Shown: positions 1 through 10,343 of the stretch, in pieces | Layout: every line of letters starts with the position of its first letter | Numbering within the stretch: position 1 is the stretch's first letter | NCBI RefSeq assembly: GCF_028283685.1 | Contig: NZ_JAPWKF010000007.1 | Location: 310,001 to 374,000 of the forward strand | Direction of reading: 5' to 3' | Source of the DNA: Edaphobacter sp. | Lineage (GTDB): Bacteria; Acidobacteriota; Terriglobia; Terriglobales; Acidobacteriaceae | DNA length: 64,000 bases | Notes under the pieces: generated by a model | The model's input: the letters and a program-made list of their open reading frames with translations, nothing else | Told to the model about the DNA's origin: nothing | The model's database searches: none | Made by a program: the position numbers and the translations under genes

Positions 1-195
1 CTGGTTTGAATCGCCAGGGATATCGATGTATCATTTGGTTTGCAGCGTTTTTTCCGTTGTCTGCAAGTGGCCGTGAACTTACCGGCAAAAAGACGGAAGA
101 GATGAGTGGGCTAAAGCCCACTTTTTATTTGCTCTGAAATTGGTCTCCGGCGCGGGTCGCCGAAGGGCGCAACACAGGCAACAGGGACGAGAGTT
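1..195. other. Leader region upstream of rimP, no gene
   Basis: I see no convincing protein gene in these bases. The only clear structure is the terminator-like hairpin described separately at 105-128, lying about 70 bases before the rimP start. The region therefore probably holds the promoter and the transcribed leader of the rimP-nusA-infB operon. No preceding gene end is visible, so the upstream context is unknown. Confidence 0.5.
105..128 (+). terminator. Terminator-like hairpin in the rimP leader
   Basis: The arms AGTGGGCT and AGCCCACT can pair around a tiny central loop and are followed at once by a T-run. It sits about 70 bases before rimP, with no gene visible upstream, so it may be an attenuator of the rimP-nusA-infB operon rather than the end of another gene. 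Conserved rimP leader structures with an intrinsic terminator are known in bacteria; whether this is one was not tested. Confidence 0.6.
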
Positions 196-810
196 ATGGC
201 GCTGAATCTGGACACAATACGGGCGACGGCGGAGCGGGTGGCGGCTTCGTATCATCTGGACGTCGTGGACCTGGAGGTCCAGGGAGGCGGGAAGTTTCGC
301 ACGCTGCGCATCTTTATTGAGAAGAATGCGGAGGAGCGGGCGAAGCTGACGGAGAAGATCAAAGCGGCGGCTGAGGCTGCTGCTGCAGGCGGTGAAGCCG
401 ATCCGGAGCTGACCGTGCCCAAGGGCGTGGCGGTGGAGACGCTCTCCGGCGTGACGCATGAGGACTGCTCGGCGTTTGCGCAGGACTTCGGTACGGTTCT
501 GGACGTGGAAGACCTGATGCCGGGAGCCGAATATACGCTGGAGGTCTCGTCACCGGGCATTGAGCGGAAGCTGTATCGCCCGGAAGACTACACCCGGTTC
601 ACGGGAAGTCTGGTGAAGCTTCAGACGTTCACTCCGGTGAATGACAACCGGCATTGGCAGGGCCGGCTGACGGCGGTTGCCGATGGCGTGGTGACACTGG
701 ACCTGTCGGCGGTAAAGCAAAAGGGCAAGGCAAAGAAGGCCGTAACGGCGCCGGTGGTGGAGATTCCGCTGGCGAATATTGAAAAGGCTCAACTGGTGGC
801 GGAGTTCTAA
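196..810 (+). CDS. rimP: Ribosome maturation factor RimP
   Basis: RimP is a cytoplasmic assembly factor that binds the maturing 30S subunit. The 204-residue product is longer than the usual ~150-170 residues, mainly because of an Ala/Glu-rich insertion around residues 48-75. The family signature is clear: an N-terminal domain with DLEVQGGGKFRTLRIFIE and the conserved EVSSPGIERKL segment near residues 116-126, followed by an SH3-like C-terminal domain. It is first in a rimP-nusA-infB cluster, an arrangement conserved across bacteria. The ATG at 196 follows a purine-rich GGGACGAGAG ribosome site. Confidence 0.95.
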   Translation: MALNLDTIRATAERVAASYHLDVVDLEVQGGGKFRTLRIFIEKNAEERAKLTEKIKAAAEAAAAGGEADPELTVPKGVAVETLSGVTHEDCSAFAQDFGTVLDVEDLMPGAEYTLEVSSPGIERKLYRPEDYTRFTGSLVKLQTFTPVNDNRHWQGRLTAVADGVVTLDLSAVKQKGKAKKAVTAPVVEIPLANIEKAQLVAEF

Positions 811-915
811 CCGCTCTCATGCATCCAACAGAGCTACCGGAATGATTCAACTCCGACGGGCGAGGCACCTGAGCCGTCCGCCGGACAAAGCGCAGATAGA
901 GAAGGACGAACAACG

Positions 916-2496
916 ATGGCAAGTGCTTTGTATCAGTCGATCGAGATTTTGAGCCGCGACAAGGGGATCGACCCGAATGTCGTGGTGGGCGCTGTGGAAG
1001 ATGCGATTGCGCTGGCGACCCGTAAGTACTACAAGACCCAGGAAAACATGCGGGCCGAGATGGACCGCGACACCGGCGAGATTCGGGCTTATGTGTACAA
1101 GACGGTGGTGGATACCCCGGAGCTGCTGGAGGACGAGGTTAACCAGCTGACGCTGGAGCAGGCTCGCGAGCTGGCTCCCGAGGTTGAGGTAGGCGGCGAG
1201 CTCCGTTTCTACAAGGACACCAGTCCGCTGGGCCGTATTGCGGCGCAGATGGCCAAGCAGGTGATCTTCCAGAAGGTTCGCGAGGCCGAGCGCGATACGG
1301 TGTTCAACGAGTACGCGCACCGCGCCAACGAGGTGCTGACGGCGACGGTGAAGCGCCTGGAGCCGATGGATGTGATCTTCGACATCGGCAAGGCCGAGGC
1401 CAGGATGCCGAAGCGCGAACAGAGCCGCCTCGAACAGTTTGCCGTGGGCGAGCGCGTTCGCGTGGTTCTGATCCGTGTGGATCGCGCAGCCAAGGGACCG
1501 CAGGTGATCGTCTCACGCGCCTCCCCGCTGCTGGTGCAGAACCTGTTCCAGAGCGAGGTTCCGGAGATCTACGACAATACGGTGTCGATCAAGGCGATCG
1601 CGCGTGAGGCGGGCGAGCGGACCAAGATTGCCGTGCAGTCGCGCGACAAGGACGTCGACCCGGTGGGTGCATGCGTGGGCATGAAGGGTATGCGCGTGCA
1701 GTCGATCATCCGCGAGCTTCGCGGCGAGAAGATTGACATCATCGAATACTCGGACGAGATTACGACGTTCGCCGAGAAGGCACTGCAGCCTGCGAAGGTG
1801 AGCCGTGTCTCGATCACCGATCTGGGCGAGAAGCAGCTTGAGGTGATCGTCGACGATACGCAGCTGTCGCTGGCGATCGGCAAGAAGGGCCAGAACGTTC
1901 GTCTTGCGGCGAAGCTGCTGCAGTGGAAGATCGATATCAAGAGCGAAGAGGAGAAGCGCCAGGAGGTCGAGCAGCAGATGACCGCCATGGGCGGCGGACC
2001 TTCGACGCCGATCGAGCAGGTGACGGAGCTTGGCGACACGATTCTCGAAAAGCTGATCGCTGCGGGCATTACGACCGTGGAGTCGCTGGCCGATATGACG
2101 CCGGAGCAGCTGGAAGAGGTTCCGGGCATCGGAGAGAAGACGGTAGAGAAGATCTCGGTCGCGGTGCGCCACTACTTCGGTCAGTACGAAGAGGGTGAGG
2201 AGCGTCCGGCAACTGCGGTGGATGTCTCCGCTGTGGAAGAGGAGCACTCGATGGAACAGACTCCAGAGGAGATTCTTGCGGGCGAAGCCGGTACGGGCGC
2301 TGCGAAGGAAGAGAACGCGTTCTCGGCTGAGGATATTGCGGACGCGGAAGAACAGGCTTCGGACTCGGATGCTTACAGCGATGCGGATGCACGCGAAGAG
2401 CAGATCGAACAGGACAACGATATGGTCGACACGCTGGTGGATGAGGCCCAGGAGGTCTCGGACGAAGGCATCGACGACGGAAACGACCGTGGCTAG
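916..2496 (+). CDS. nusA: Transcription termination/antitermination protein NusA
   Basis: NusA binds RNA polymerase and modulates pausing, termination and antitermination. In order: the RNAP-binding N-terminal domain (about 1-125), an S1 domain (about 132-200), two KH domains (about 205-350, with VGACVGMKGMRVQ and LAIGKKGQNVRLAAK), then a helix-hairpin-helix segment around residues 380-420 (LEEVPGIGEKTVEKI). The last ~100 residues are a strongly acidic low-complexity tail, longer than in Escherichia coli-type proteins but common in several phyla. It lies 105 bases after rimP and 126 before infB; I see no ylxR gene between nusA and infB. Confidence 0.96.
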   Translation: MASALYQSIEILSRDKGIDPNVVVGAVEDAIALATRKYYKTQENMRAEMDRDTGEIRAYVYKTVVDTPELLEDEVNQLTLEQARELAPEVEVGGELRFYKDTSPLGRIAAQMAKQVIFQKVREAERDTVFNEYAHRANEVLTATVKRLEPMDVIFDIGKAEARMPKREQSRLEQFAVGERVRVVLIRVDRAAKGPQVIVSRASPLLVQNLFQSEVPEIYDNTVSIKAIAREAGERTKIAVQSRDKDVDPVGACVGMKGMRVQSIIRELRGEKIDIIEYSDEITTFAEKALQPAKVSRVSITDLGEKQLEVIVDDTQLSLAIGKKGQNVRLAAKLLQWKIDIKSEEEKRQEVEQQMTAMGGGPSTPIEQVTELGDTILEKLIAAGITTVESLADMTPEQLEEVPGIGEKTVEKISVAVRHYFGQYEEGEERPATAVDVSAVEEEHSMEQTPEEILAGEAGTGAAKEENAFSAEDIADAEEQASDSDAYSDADAREEQIEQDNDMVDTLVDEAQEVSDEGIDDGNDRG

Positions 2497-2622
2497 CCGC
2501 GGTGCAGCAGAGGCGCTGCATCGCGGATGCAGCAAAGTCAGTGATAATAGAAGTACCGACAATTCCCACGCTCAAGAGGCTGATATGAACAGCTGATCGC
2601 CAAGGGGAAGCAAAAGGAACGG

Positions 2623-5600
2623 ATGAGTAAAGTTCGAATCAACGATCTGGCACGCGAACTGGAAGTCAAGAGCAAGTCCATCCTGGACGCGCTGACGGCA
2701 GTTGGCGTCACGGAAAAGAAGACCCACTCGAGCTCCATTGAGTTCGACGAGGCGGAGAAGGTCCGCACGCACATTACCGGCGGCCGTTCTTCCGGCGGCG
2801 GCAGGTCCTCTGGCGAGGCAAAGCCGCGGTTCGACCTGTCGAAGGTCTCCAAGCCCGGCGATGCGCTGAAGGCCATCCTGGAGCGCAAGCAGGCGGAGAC
2901 GGCGGCGAAGTCCGCTCCTCCGGTACTGCCGCGTCCAGCGGTCGTGCCGCCCCCGGCGGTCGTCGCTCGGCCAGCCGCTCCCCCCAGTGCACCCGTGGTG
3001 GCAACACCTCCGCCTTCGGCTCCCGCGGTACAGCCGCCGGCCCAGGCAGCGACGGGACCGCGCAGGATTGTTCCGCAGCCCCGTTCCGCGGGCCCGAATA
3101 TCGTGGCTCCCCCGCCCTCTCCGGCGATTGCCAGCCGTCCTCCGGCCGGCGCCGTGGTTGCACGTCCGCCGGTCACGGCGGCTCCTGCAGCCCAGGCTAC
3201 CCCGGTTGTGGCGACTCCCCCGGTTGCTTCAGCTCCCAAGCCAGTCGCTCCGGTGGCCGCGCCTGCAGCTCCTGCCCCGGCGGCAGTGGCTCCGGCGGTC
3301 GCACAGACTCCTGCTGCACCCGTAGCCGCAGCTCCTGTGGCCCCGGCAGCTCCAGCAGCGACACCCGCTCCTGCTCCGACACCTGCTGCAGCAGCAGTTC
3401 CGGCAGCGGCAGCCAGCGAGGCACCGGCTGCGCCTGCAGCTCCCGGAGCCGCCGCTACCCCGGCTGTTCCTGCGCGCCGCGTGATTATGCCGCAGACGGG
3501 CCCGCGCCCGATCTATACGGCCCCGGTAGTCGCACCGGGTGCGCCGCCACGCAATCGTCCAATCTTTGAGCGTCCTCGCCCCGGCGGTCCTGGTGGACCG
3601 GGTGGTCCCGGCGGACGTCCCTCGATGCCTCCGGGCGCTCGACGTCCGATGCATCCGACGCGCAGCTTCCCCGGCGGTCCGGGAGGTCCTGGTGGCCCCG
3701 GCGGTCGTCCGGGCTTTGGCGGTCCTGGCGGACGGCCTGGCTTCGGCGGTCCGGGTGGTCGTCCGGGCTTCGGTGGCCCTGGCGGTCCCGGCGGACGCCC
3801 CGGCTTCGGCGCTCGCCCTGGATTTGGCGGCCCGCGCCCTGGTGGTCCGGGAGGACTTCTGCCTCCGGGTGCGCCTGGTGAGGCACCGGCACGTCCTGCC
3901 GGACGCCCGCCCCAGCGTCGTGGCGGCAACCAGCGTTACGAAAAGAGTAAAGAAGGCCCGATGAAGGGTTTTGCTCCGCCGCCGCGTTTTGGTGGAGCAC
4001 ACATTCCCTACGAGCCGCTGCCGATCACCCGCACGATTACGGTGACGGAAGGTATCAGCGTGAAGGATCTTGCCGAGAAGCTGGATATCCGCGGCAAGGA
4101 CCTGATCGCCACGCTGCTGATGCGCGGCGTGTTCGTGACGGTAAACCAGTCGCTCGAAGGCGAGCTGGTGAAGGATGTCGCGCGTCAGTTCGGAGCGGAT
4201 GTCACCGTCATCTCCGTGGAAGAGCAGATGGAGAACGAGGCGATCGAGGGCCTGCTGGAAGATACGACCGGCATGACCGAGACCGTGCGCTCCCCTGTCG
4301 TCACGGTCATGGGTCACGTCGATCACGGTAAGACCTCGCTGCTGGACGCGATCCGTCTGACGGACGTGGCTGCTGGCGAAGCCGGCGGCATTACACAGCA
4401 CATCGGCGCATACAAGGTCCACGTTGCGAAGCCGGATTCCCCGGCGTTCGGCCGTGAGATCGTCTTCCTCGATACCCCGGGTCACGAGGCCTTCACCCGC
4501 ATGCGTGCACGCGGCGCCAAGGTGACGGACATCGTCGTGATTGTGGTGGCAGCGGACGACGGCGTGATGCCGCAGACGCTGGAAGCGATCGATCACGCGA
4601 AGGCGGCCAATGTGCCGATCATCGTGGCGATCAACAAGATCGACAAGCCGGAGGCGCAGCCCGACCGCATCAAGCAGCAGCTGGCTGAACGTGGCCTGCA
4701 GTTGCAGGGATGGGGCGGCGATGTGGAGTACGTCGAGGTTTCGGCGAAGAAGCGCCTGAATCTGGACAAGCTGGAAGAGATGATCTGCCTGGTCGCAGAC
4801 GTGAACGAGCAGAAGGCACAGCCGGAGCGTCCGGCCGTCGGTACCGTCATCGAAGCCAAGCTGGACCGCGGTCGCGGTGCGGTGGCGTCGATCCTGGTGC
4901 AGAACGGTACGTTGCGTACGGGCGACAGCTACATCGTCGGCAACACCTTCGGTAAGGTTCGCGCCATGTTCGACGATCGTGGACGCGCTATCTCCGAGGC
5001 TGGACCTTCGACCCCGGTCGAGATCCTTGGCCTGGAGTCGATTCCGGATGCGGGCGATACGTTCCTGGTGATGGCAGACCGCGATCGCGTGAAGGAGATC
5101 GCACGCTACCGCACGATGAAGGAGCGCGAGGCACAGCTGGCGAAGAGCTCGCGTGTGTCGCTCGAGGGCCTTGCGGAGCAGATCAAGCAGGCCGGCATGA
5201 AGGATCTGAACCTGATCCTGAAGGGCGACGTGCAGGGTTCGGTCGAGGTTCTGGCCGATTCGCTGGAGAAGATGTCGACGGAGAAGGTTCGTGTTCGCGT
5301 GCTGCGTGCCGGTGTGGGCGCAATCACCGAGTCGGACGTTCTGCTGGCTTCGGCTTCGAACGCGGTCGTCATCGGCTTCAACGTGCGGCCTGATCGCAAG
5401 GCGACGGAGATTGCCGAGCGCGAGAACGTCGAGATCCGCATCCACTCGATCATCTACGAGCTGCAGGACGAGATCACGAAGGCGATGCTACGGCCTGCTG
5501 GAGCCGGTGTTCAAGGAGAACTACCTTGGCCGCGCAGAGGTGCTCAACGTCTTCAAGATCACGAAGGTCGGCCAGATTGCAGGTTGTATCGTTCGCGATG

Positions 5601-5863
5601 GCCTGATCCGGCGCGATGCGCAGGTGAAGGTGGAGCGCAACGGAGAGGAAGTGTGGAAGGGCAAGATCTCTTCGCTCAAGCGCTTCAAGGACGATGTGCC
5701 GGAAGTCCGTCAGGGTGTCGAGTGCGGTATCGATCTCGGCAACTTCAAGGACATCCAGGCGGGCGACTTCATCCAGGCCTACACCACGGAGCGTCTGGCC
5801 GCGGAGCTGGGACAGACCGCTGCCGAGCGCAAGGCCTCTCAGAACGAGACTGCGAACGCATAA
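2623..5863 (+). CDS. infB: Translation initiation factor IF-2, one-base frameshift
   Basis: IF-2 is the GTPase that places initiator tRNA on the 30S subunit. Visible parts: an N-terminal IF2N domain (1-55), a very long Ala/Pro then Gly/Pro/Arg-rich linker (about 100-440), a second IF2N-like domain (about 465-520), and the G domain with GHVDHGKTS (from residue 564), [12 protein letters not shown] and SAKKRLN. The ATG at 2623 follows AAAAGGAACGG. At 5488 an extra C moves the reading out of frame: the family-typical sequence ITKAM continues as [18 protein letters not shown] in the +1 frame to the TAA at 5861-5863. Read without the shift, the gene would run to 6048 with a non-family tail. A sequencing or assembly error is the simplest explanation because the gene is essential. 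No rbfA follows. Confidence 0.93.
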
Positions 5864-5880
5864 CCGATAACCACAGCACT

Positions 5881-5916
5881 GAAAAGCCCCGGCTCCTCGC
5901 GAAGCCGGGGCTTTTC
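5881..5916 (+). terminator. Intrinsic terminator after infB
   Basis: A perfect 14-bp stem (GAAAAGCCCCGGCT paired with AGCCGGGGCTTTTC) with an 8-base loop starts 17 bases after the infB stop at 5863. A-rich and T-rich ends on both sides make it a strong, possibly bidirectional, terminator. It ends the rimP-nusA-infB operon. That the frameshifted reading of infB would translate through this hairpin supports the shorter, shifted C-terminus. Confidence 0.9.
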
Positions 5917-6044
5917 TGCGTCTGCGCTCCATTGACTTCTCCGAAGCGAACGCGCATGATTTGTGACACTTCTATCGAGTCAGCGAAAGATTGCGATGGC
6001 GGCTGGGTCCTGGGTCTCGTACGACAGCCAAGGAGAAGACGGCC

Positions 6045-6935
6045 ATGAGCATTACGCTGGTTTGTATTCCGAAACACCTTGCGCAGGAGCTGCTGGTGAA
6101 GGCAGCGAAGACGGCCTCTGCGATCAACCCGTTGAACCATGCGCCGATTGAGCGGCTCTCGAACCTGATGCCGGGCTTTGTGCCTACGCCGGAGCGCATC
6201 GCGGTGGTGACGACGAAGTACTGGGGCATCAAGGGCGTCAAGCTGACGGTGGGCTTTATGGACAATGCGCCGACCGATCTGCAAAAGCATCTTCTGCTGC
6301 ACATGAATGCCTGGGCGAAGACGGCGAACGTCAGCTTCGTGCCGTCGAAGACCGATCCGCAGGTGCGGATTGCGCGGACGGGCGGAGCCGATGGCGGCTA
6401 CTGGTCGTATGTGGGGACCGACATCCTGCACATCCCGAAGAAGCAGCAGACGATGAATCTTGAGGCGTTCACGATGAATACGCCGGAGTCGGAGTTTCAT
6501 CGCGTGGTGCGGCATGAGACGGGGCATACGCTGGGGTTTCCGCATGAGCATATGCGGCGGGCGCTGGTGGCGAAGATCGATCCGGAGAAGGCGATTGCGT
6601 ACTTCATGCAGACGCAGGGCTGGAGCGAGGAAGAGGTGCGGCAGCAGGTGCTGACGCCGATCGAGGAGTCGACGCTGCGGGGGACGCGTGTGGATGCGAA
6701 GTCGATCATGTGCTACCAGATTCCTGGATCGCTGACCAAGAATGGGCAGCCGATCGTGGGCGGGTTGGATATCGACGCAACGGACTATGCGTTTGCGGGC
6801 GACATCTATCCGAAGGCGAAGACGCCGAAAAAGGCGGTCAAGACTGTGGTGAAGAAGGCTGTGGCGAAGAAGGCTGTAGTAAAGAAGAAGAGCGTGGCGG
6901 TGAAGAAGGCTGCAAAGAAGTCGGCGAAGAGATAG
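6045..6935 (+). CDS. Metzincin (astacin/matrixin-like) metalloprotease with lysine-rich tail
   Basis: A predicted zinc endopeptidase of 296 residues. The zinc-binding helix HETGHTLGFPHEH (His157, Glu158, His161, His167) matches the metzincin pattern HExxHxxGxxH, and a Met-turn SIMCY lies at 220-224. The HEH ending and Met-turn resemble astacins (M12A), but overall similarity is weak. The ATG at 6045 follows AAGGAGAAGA. There is no signal peptide, unusual for a metzincin. The last ~35 residues are repeated Lys-Lys-Ala/Val units like histone H1-type nucleoid proteins. Substrate and location are unknown; it stands alone between the infB terminator and the pentonate operon. Confidence 0.8.
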   Translation: MSITLVCIPKHLAQELLVKAAKTASAINPLNHAPIERLSNLMPGFVPTPERIAVVTTKYWGIKGVKLTVGFMDNAPTDLQKHLLLHMNAWAKTANVSFVPSKTDPQVRIARTGGADGGYWSYVGTDILHIPKKQQTMNLEAFTMNTPESEFHRVVRHETGHTLGFPHEHMRRALVAKIDPEKAIAYFMQTQGWSEEEVRQQVLTPIEESTLRGTRVDAKSIMCYQIPGSLTKNGQPIVGGLDIDATDYAFAGDIYPKAKTPKKAVKTVVKKAVAKKAVVKKKSVAVKKAAKKSAKR

Positions 6936-7022
6936 CGCCAAGCGTGAGGGTGGGTTTAGAGTTGGTTGTCGCGCGAACCGTGCTTCGTGGTGCGGTAGGG
7001 GCCTGCGACATCTGTTTCGCGC

Positions 7023-8351
7023 ATGAACTCCGGCTCATTCAATCCGAACGTCCCGGCGGAGGAGACTGTCTCCGCCACGGCTGAGACGCCTGCCGCTGTG
7101 AATCTTCGCAAGCGCTGGCTGCTGCTGCTGCCTACGATCTTCGTCACCTACAGCCTGGCTTATCTTGACCGCGCCAACTTCGGCTTTGGCGCCGCGGCGG
7201 GGCTGGCGGACACGCTGCATATTACGGGGCCGGAGACGTCGCTGCTGGGCGCGCTGTTCTTCCTGGGCTACTTCACCTTTCAGATTCCTGGCGCGAAGAT
7301 CGCGGAGCGGCACAGCGTGCGCTGGCTGGTCTTCGGCGCACTGGTGACGTGGGGGTCCCTGGCTGCACTGACCGGTGTGATCCGGCACTTCTGGCTGCTG
7401 GCGCTGGTCCGATTTCTGCTGGGCGTCGCAGAGAGCGTGATCTTTCCGGCGATCCTGCTCTTGCTGACGCGCTGGTTTACGCGGGCGGAGAGGTCGAGGG
7501 CGAACTCGATCTTCATCCTGGGCAATCCGGTGACAGTGTTGTGGATGTCGGCGATCACGGGCTACCTGATCCAGGGCTTCGGCTGGCAGATGACGTTTGT
7601 GCTCGAAGGGCTCCCTGCCCTGCTATGGGCGCCGGTGTGGCTCTCGCAGGTGCGTGACCGGCCTGCGGCTGCCGCGTGGCTGAGCGACGAGGCGAAGCGC
7701 GAGCTGGAGGCTACGCTCGAACGCGAGCAGATCGCGGTGGGCAGAGGCAATACGTCGCGCAATCCCCTTCTGCGGAGGGACGTGCTGCTGCTCTCGGTGC
7801 AGTACTTCTGCTGGAGCATCGGCGTATATGGCTTTGTGCTGTGGCTGCCGACGATTGTGCACAAGGGGTCGGAGCTTTCGATGGGGCAGACGGGCCTGCT
7901 GGCGGGAATCCCTTACATGTTCGCGATCGTGCTGATGATCGTGGTGTCGTCGATCTCGGACAGGACGCAGAAGCGGGAACAGATGGTGTGGCCGTTGCTC
8001 CTGCTGGCGGGCGTGGCGATGATGGGATCGTTTGTCTTTGCGCAGCGCAGCTTCGTGGCGTCCTTTGTCTGCCTGGTGTTGGCGGGAGGGTGCATGTATG
8101 CGCCGTATGGGCCGTTCTTTGCCATCGTGCCGGAGCGGGTCCCGCGCGAAGAGGCGGGCGTGGCGCTGGCGATCATCAACAGCAGCGGTGCGTTGGGAGC
8201 GTTTGCGGGCAGCTATTTGGTGGGACTGCTGCAGTCGCTGACGGGAGACTCGCGGGCGGGCTTTCTGCTGATGGCGACGGCGTTGATCGCCTCGGCGCTG
8301 CTGCTGTTTCTGTTACCGAAGAAGATCGCTGGGGAGCCATTGAAGGCATGA
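7023..8351 (+). CDS. MFS transporter, anion:cation symporter (sugar-acid) type
   Basis: A 442-residue inner-membrane carrier with about 12 hydrophobic segments and the N-terminal motif [10 protein letters not shown] typical of the ACS family (phthalate/hexuronate/galactonate permeases). Its stop overlaps the start of the D-xylonate dehydratase gene by ATGA, so the two are translationally coupled. The context suggests uptake of D-xylonate or a related aldonate, which is inference from neighbours. No strong ribosome site precedes the ATG at 7023. An imperfect inverted repeat (GGTT...AACC, about 6964-6979) lies upstream and could be an operator, but I cannot tie it to a regulator. Confidence 0.88.
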   Translation: MNSGSFNPNVPAEETVSATAETPAAVNLRKRWLLLLPTIFVTYSLAYLDRANFGFGAAAGLADTLHITGPETSLLGALFFLGYFTFQIPGAKIAERHSVRWLVFGALVTWGSLAALTGVIRHFWLLALVRFLLGVAESVIFPAILLLLTRWFTRAERSRANSIFILGNPVTVLWMSAITGYLIQGFGWQMTFVLEGLPALLWAPVWLSQVRDRPAAAAWLSDEAKRELEATLEREQIAVGRGNTSRNPLLRRDVLLLSVQYFCWSIGVYGFVLWLPTIVHKGSELSMGQTGLLAGIPYMFAIVLMIVVSSISDRTQKREQMVWPLLLLAGVAMMGSFVFAQRSFVASFVCLVLAGGCMYAPYGPFFAIVPERVPREEAGVALAIINSSGALGAFAGSYLVGLLQSLTGDSRAGFLLMATALIASALLLFLLPKKIAGEPLKA

Positions 8352-10343
8352 GTCAGGAACGGCAGGGAACGATTCCGGTGAGCAGTGTGCTGGAGAGCGG
8401 AGCCGGGGTGACGGAGTCGGTGAAGACCCATGCGCCGGGGCCGGAGGGCATGTTGCCGATCACGCCGGAGATGCTGCTGACACGGCCTTCGGGCGACCTG
8501 TTCGGGCTGAGCCAGAATGCGGGGATGGGATGGGAGCCGGCGCGGCTGCGCGATCCCGAGTTCCTGATCCTGAGCACCCATGGAGGCGTGCGCGCGGAGG
8601 ATGGGACGCCGATTGCGCTGGGATTTCATACCGGGCACTGGGAGGTCGGGCTGCTGGTTTCTGAGGCGGCGCGGGAGCTGCGCAACCTGCATGCGATGCC
8701 CTTCGCAGGTGCATGCACCGACCCTTGCGATGGACGGACGCAGGGCACGGCGGGCATGCTCGATTCGCTTCCCTACCGCAACGATGCGGCGATGGTGCTG
8801 GGACGGCTGATGCGCTCGCTGCCAAACAGGCGCGGCGTGATCGGCGTGGCGACGTGCGACAAGGGGCTTCCCGCGATGATGATGGCGCTGGCAGGATCGG
8901 GCACGCTGCCGAGCATCCTTGTACCCGGCGGGGTGACGCTGCTGCCGGATGCGGGAGAAGACGCCGGCAAGGTGCAGACGATCGGCGCGCGATTCGCTCA
9001 GGAGCAGATCACGCTGGAGTACGCCGCAGAGATGGGCTGCCGCGCGTGTGCAAGTCCCGGAGGCGGCTGCCAGTTCCTGGGGACGGCGGCGACCTCGCAG
9101 GTGGTGGCCGAGGCGCTGGGGCTGGCGTTGCCGCACACGGCATTAGGGCCATCGGGTCAACCGGTGTGGCTGGACGCGGCGACGCGTTCGGCGCGGGCGA
9201 TGCTGCGCATGGCCCAGATGGGGATAGGCACGAGCGACGTACTGACCGATGCAGCGTTCGAAAATGCGATGGTGGTGCATGCGGCCTTTGGCGGATCGAC
9301 CAACCTGCTGCTGCACATTCCGGCGGTCGCTCACGCTGCGGGCAGACGCAGGCCGACGGTCGAGGACTGGACGCGGATCAACCGGCAGGTTCCCCGGCTG
9401 GTGGATGCGCTGCCGAATGGGCCGCGAGGGTTTGCGACGGTGCAGGTGTTTCTTGCGGGAGGCGTGCCGGAGGTGATGCTGCATCTGCGCGACGCCGGGC
9501 TGCTGGATACGAGCGTGAAGACCGTCAGCGGGGAGACGCTGGCGGAGAATCTTGCGTGGTGGGAGCAGAGTGAGCGGCGGCAATTGCTGAAGGCCCGGCT
9601 GCGCGAGCTGGACGGCGTAGAGGCCTGCTGAAGTCATCATGTCGCCGGAGGATGCGCGGCGGCGCGGGCTGACGGCGACGGTGTGTTTTCCTTCGGGCAA
9701 TCTTGCGCCGGAGGGTTCGGTGATCAAGAGCACGGCGATCGACGCGTCTCTGGTGGATGCCGATGGAGTGTATCGGCATGTGGGACCGGCGAAGGTGTTT
9801 ATCACGGAGGCGGCGGCGATCGATGCGATCAAACGCGGCGAGGTCGGCAAGGGCGATGTGATTGTGCTGATCTGCGGTGGACCGGCGGGCGCGGGGATGC
9901 AGGAGATCTATCAGATCACCTCGGCGCTGAAGAGCCTGCCGCACTGCAGGCATGTGGCGGTGCTGACGGATGCGCGGTTCAGCGGGGTCTCTACGGGCGC
10001 GTGCATCGGGCATGTCTCGCCGGAGGCGCTGGCGGGAGGTCCGGTCGGCAAGGTACGCGAGGGCGATGTAATTGAGATTGTGATCGACCGCGTGGGACTA
10101 CACGGAACGGTGAACTTTGTCGGCGAGGGAGCGGAGCAGTTCCCCGCTGAAGAAGGCCGTCTCAGGCTGGCTGCGCGAGCGCCACGGCAAGACCTGGCAC
10201 CGCATCCCGAGCTGCCGCAGGCGACACGGCTGTGGGCGGCCATGGTGGGAGCCAGCGGAGGCGTGTGGGGCGGCTGCGTGTACGACACGGAGGCGATTGT
10301 GCAACGATTGACGACACCACCAACCGAGGAGCAGAGAGCATGA
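8348..10343 (+). CDS. yjhG: YjhG/YagF-type D-xylonate dehydratase, frameshifted
   Basis: A member of the IlvD/Edd dehydratase family of the YjhG/YagF branch, which removes water from D-xylonate to give 2-keto-3-deoxy-D-xylonate with an Fe-S cluster. Recognisable stretches include [70 protein letters not shown] and, after the break, SVIKSTAID and [17 protein letters not shown]; length and order match the ~655-residue E. coli proteins. The frame breaks at 9629: VEAC is followed by a UGA stop, but skipping one T gives [17 protein letters not shown], which fits the family exactly, and that frame runs to the stop at 10341-10343. As read it is either an error, a recent pseudogene or a frameshifted gene. 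Confidence 0.88.

Noticed and set aside
79..459. Minus-strand reading frame across the start of rimP
   Set aside because: It is a shadow of the rimP coding strand without a plausible start or family similarity.
5489..6048. Unshifted C-terminal extension of infB reading to 6048
   Set aside because: The sequence has no IF-2 similarity and would read through the strong terminator; the other frame restores the conserved C-terminus.
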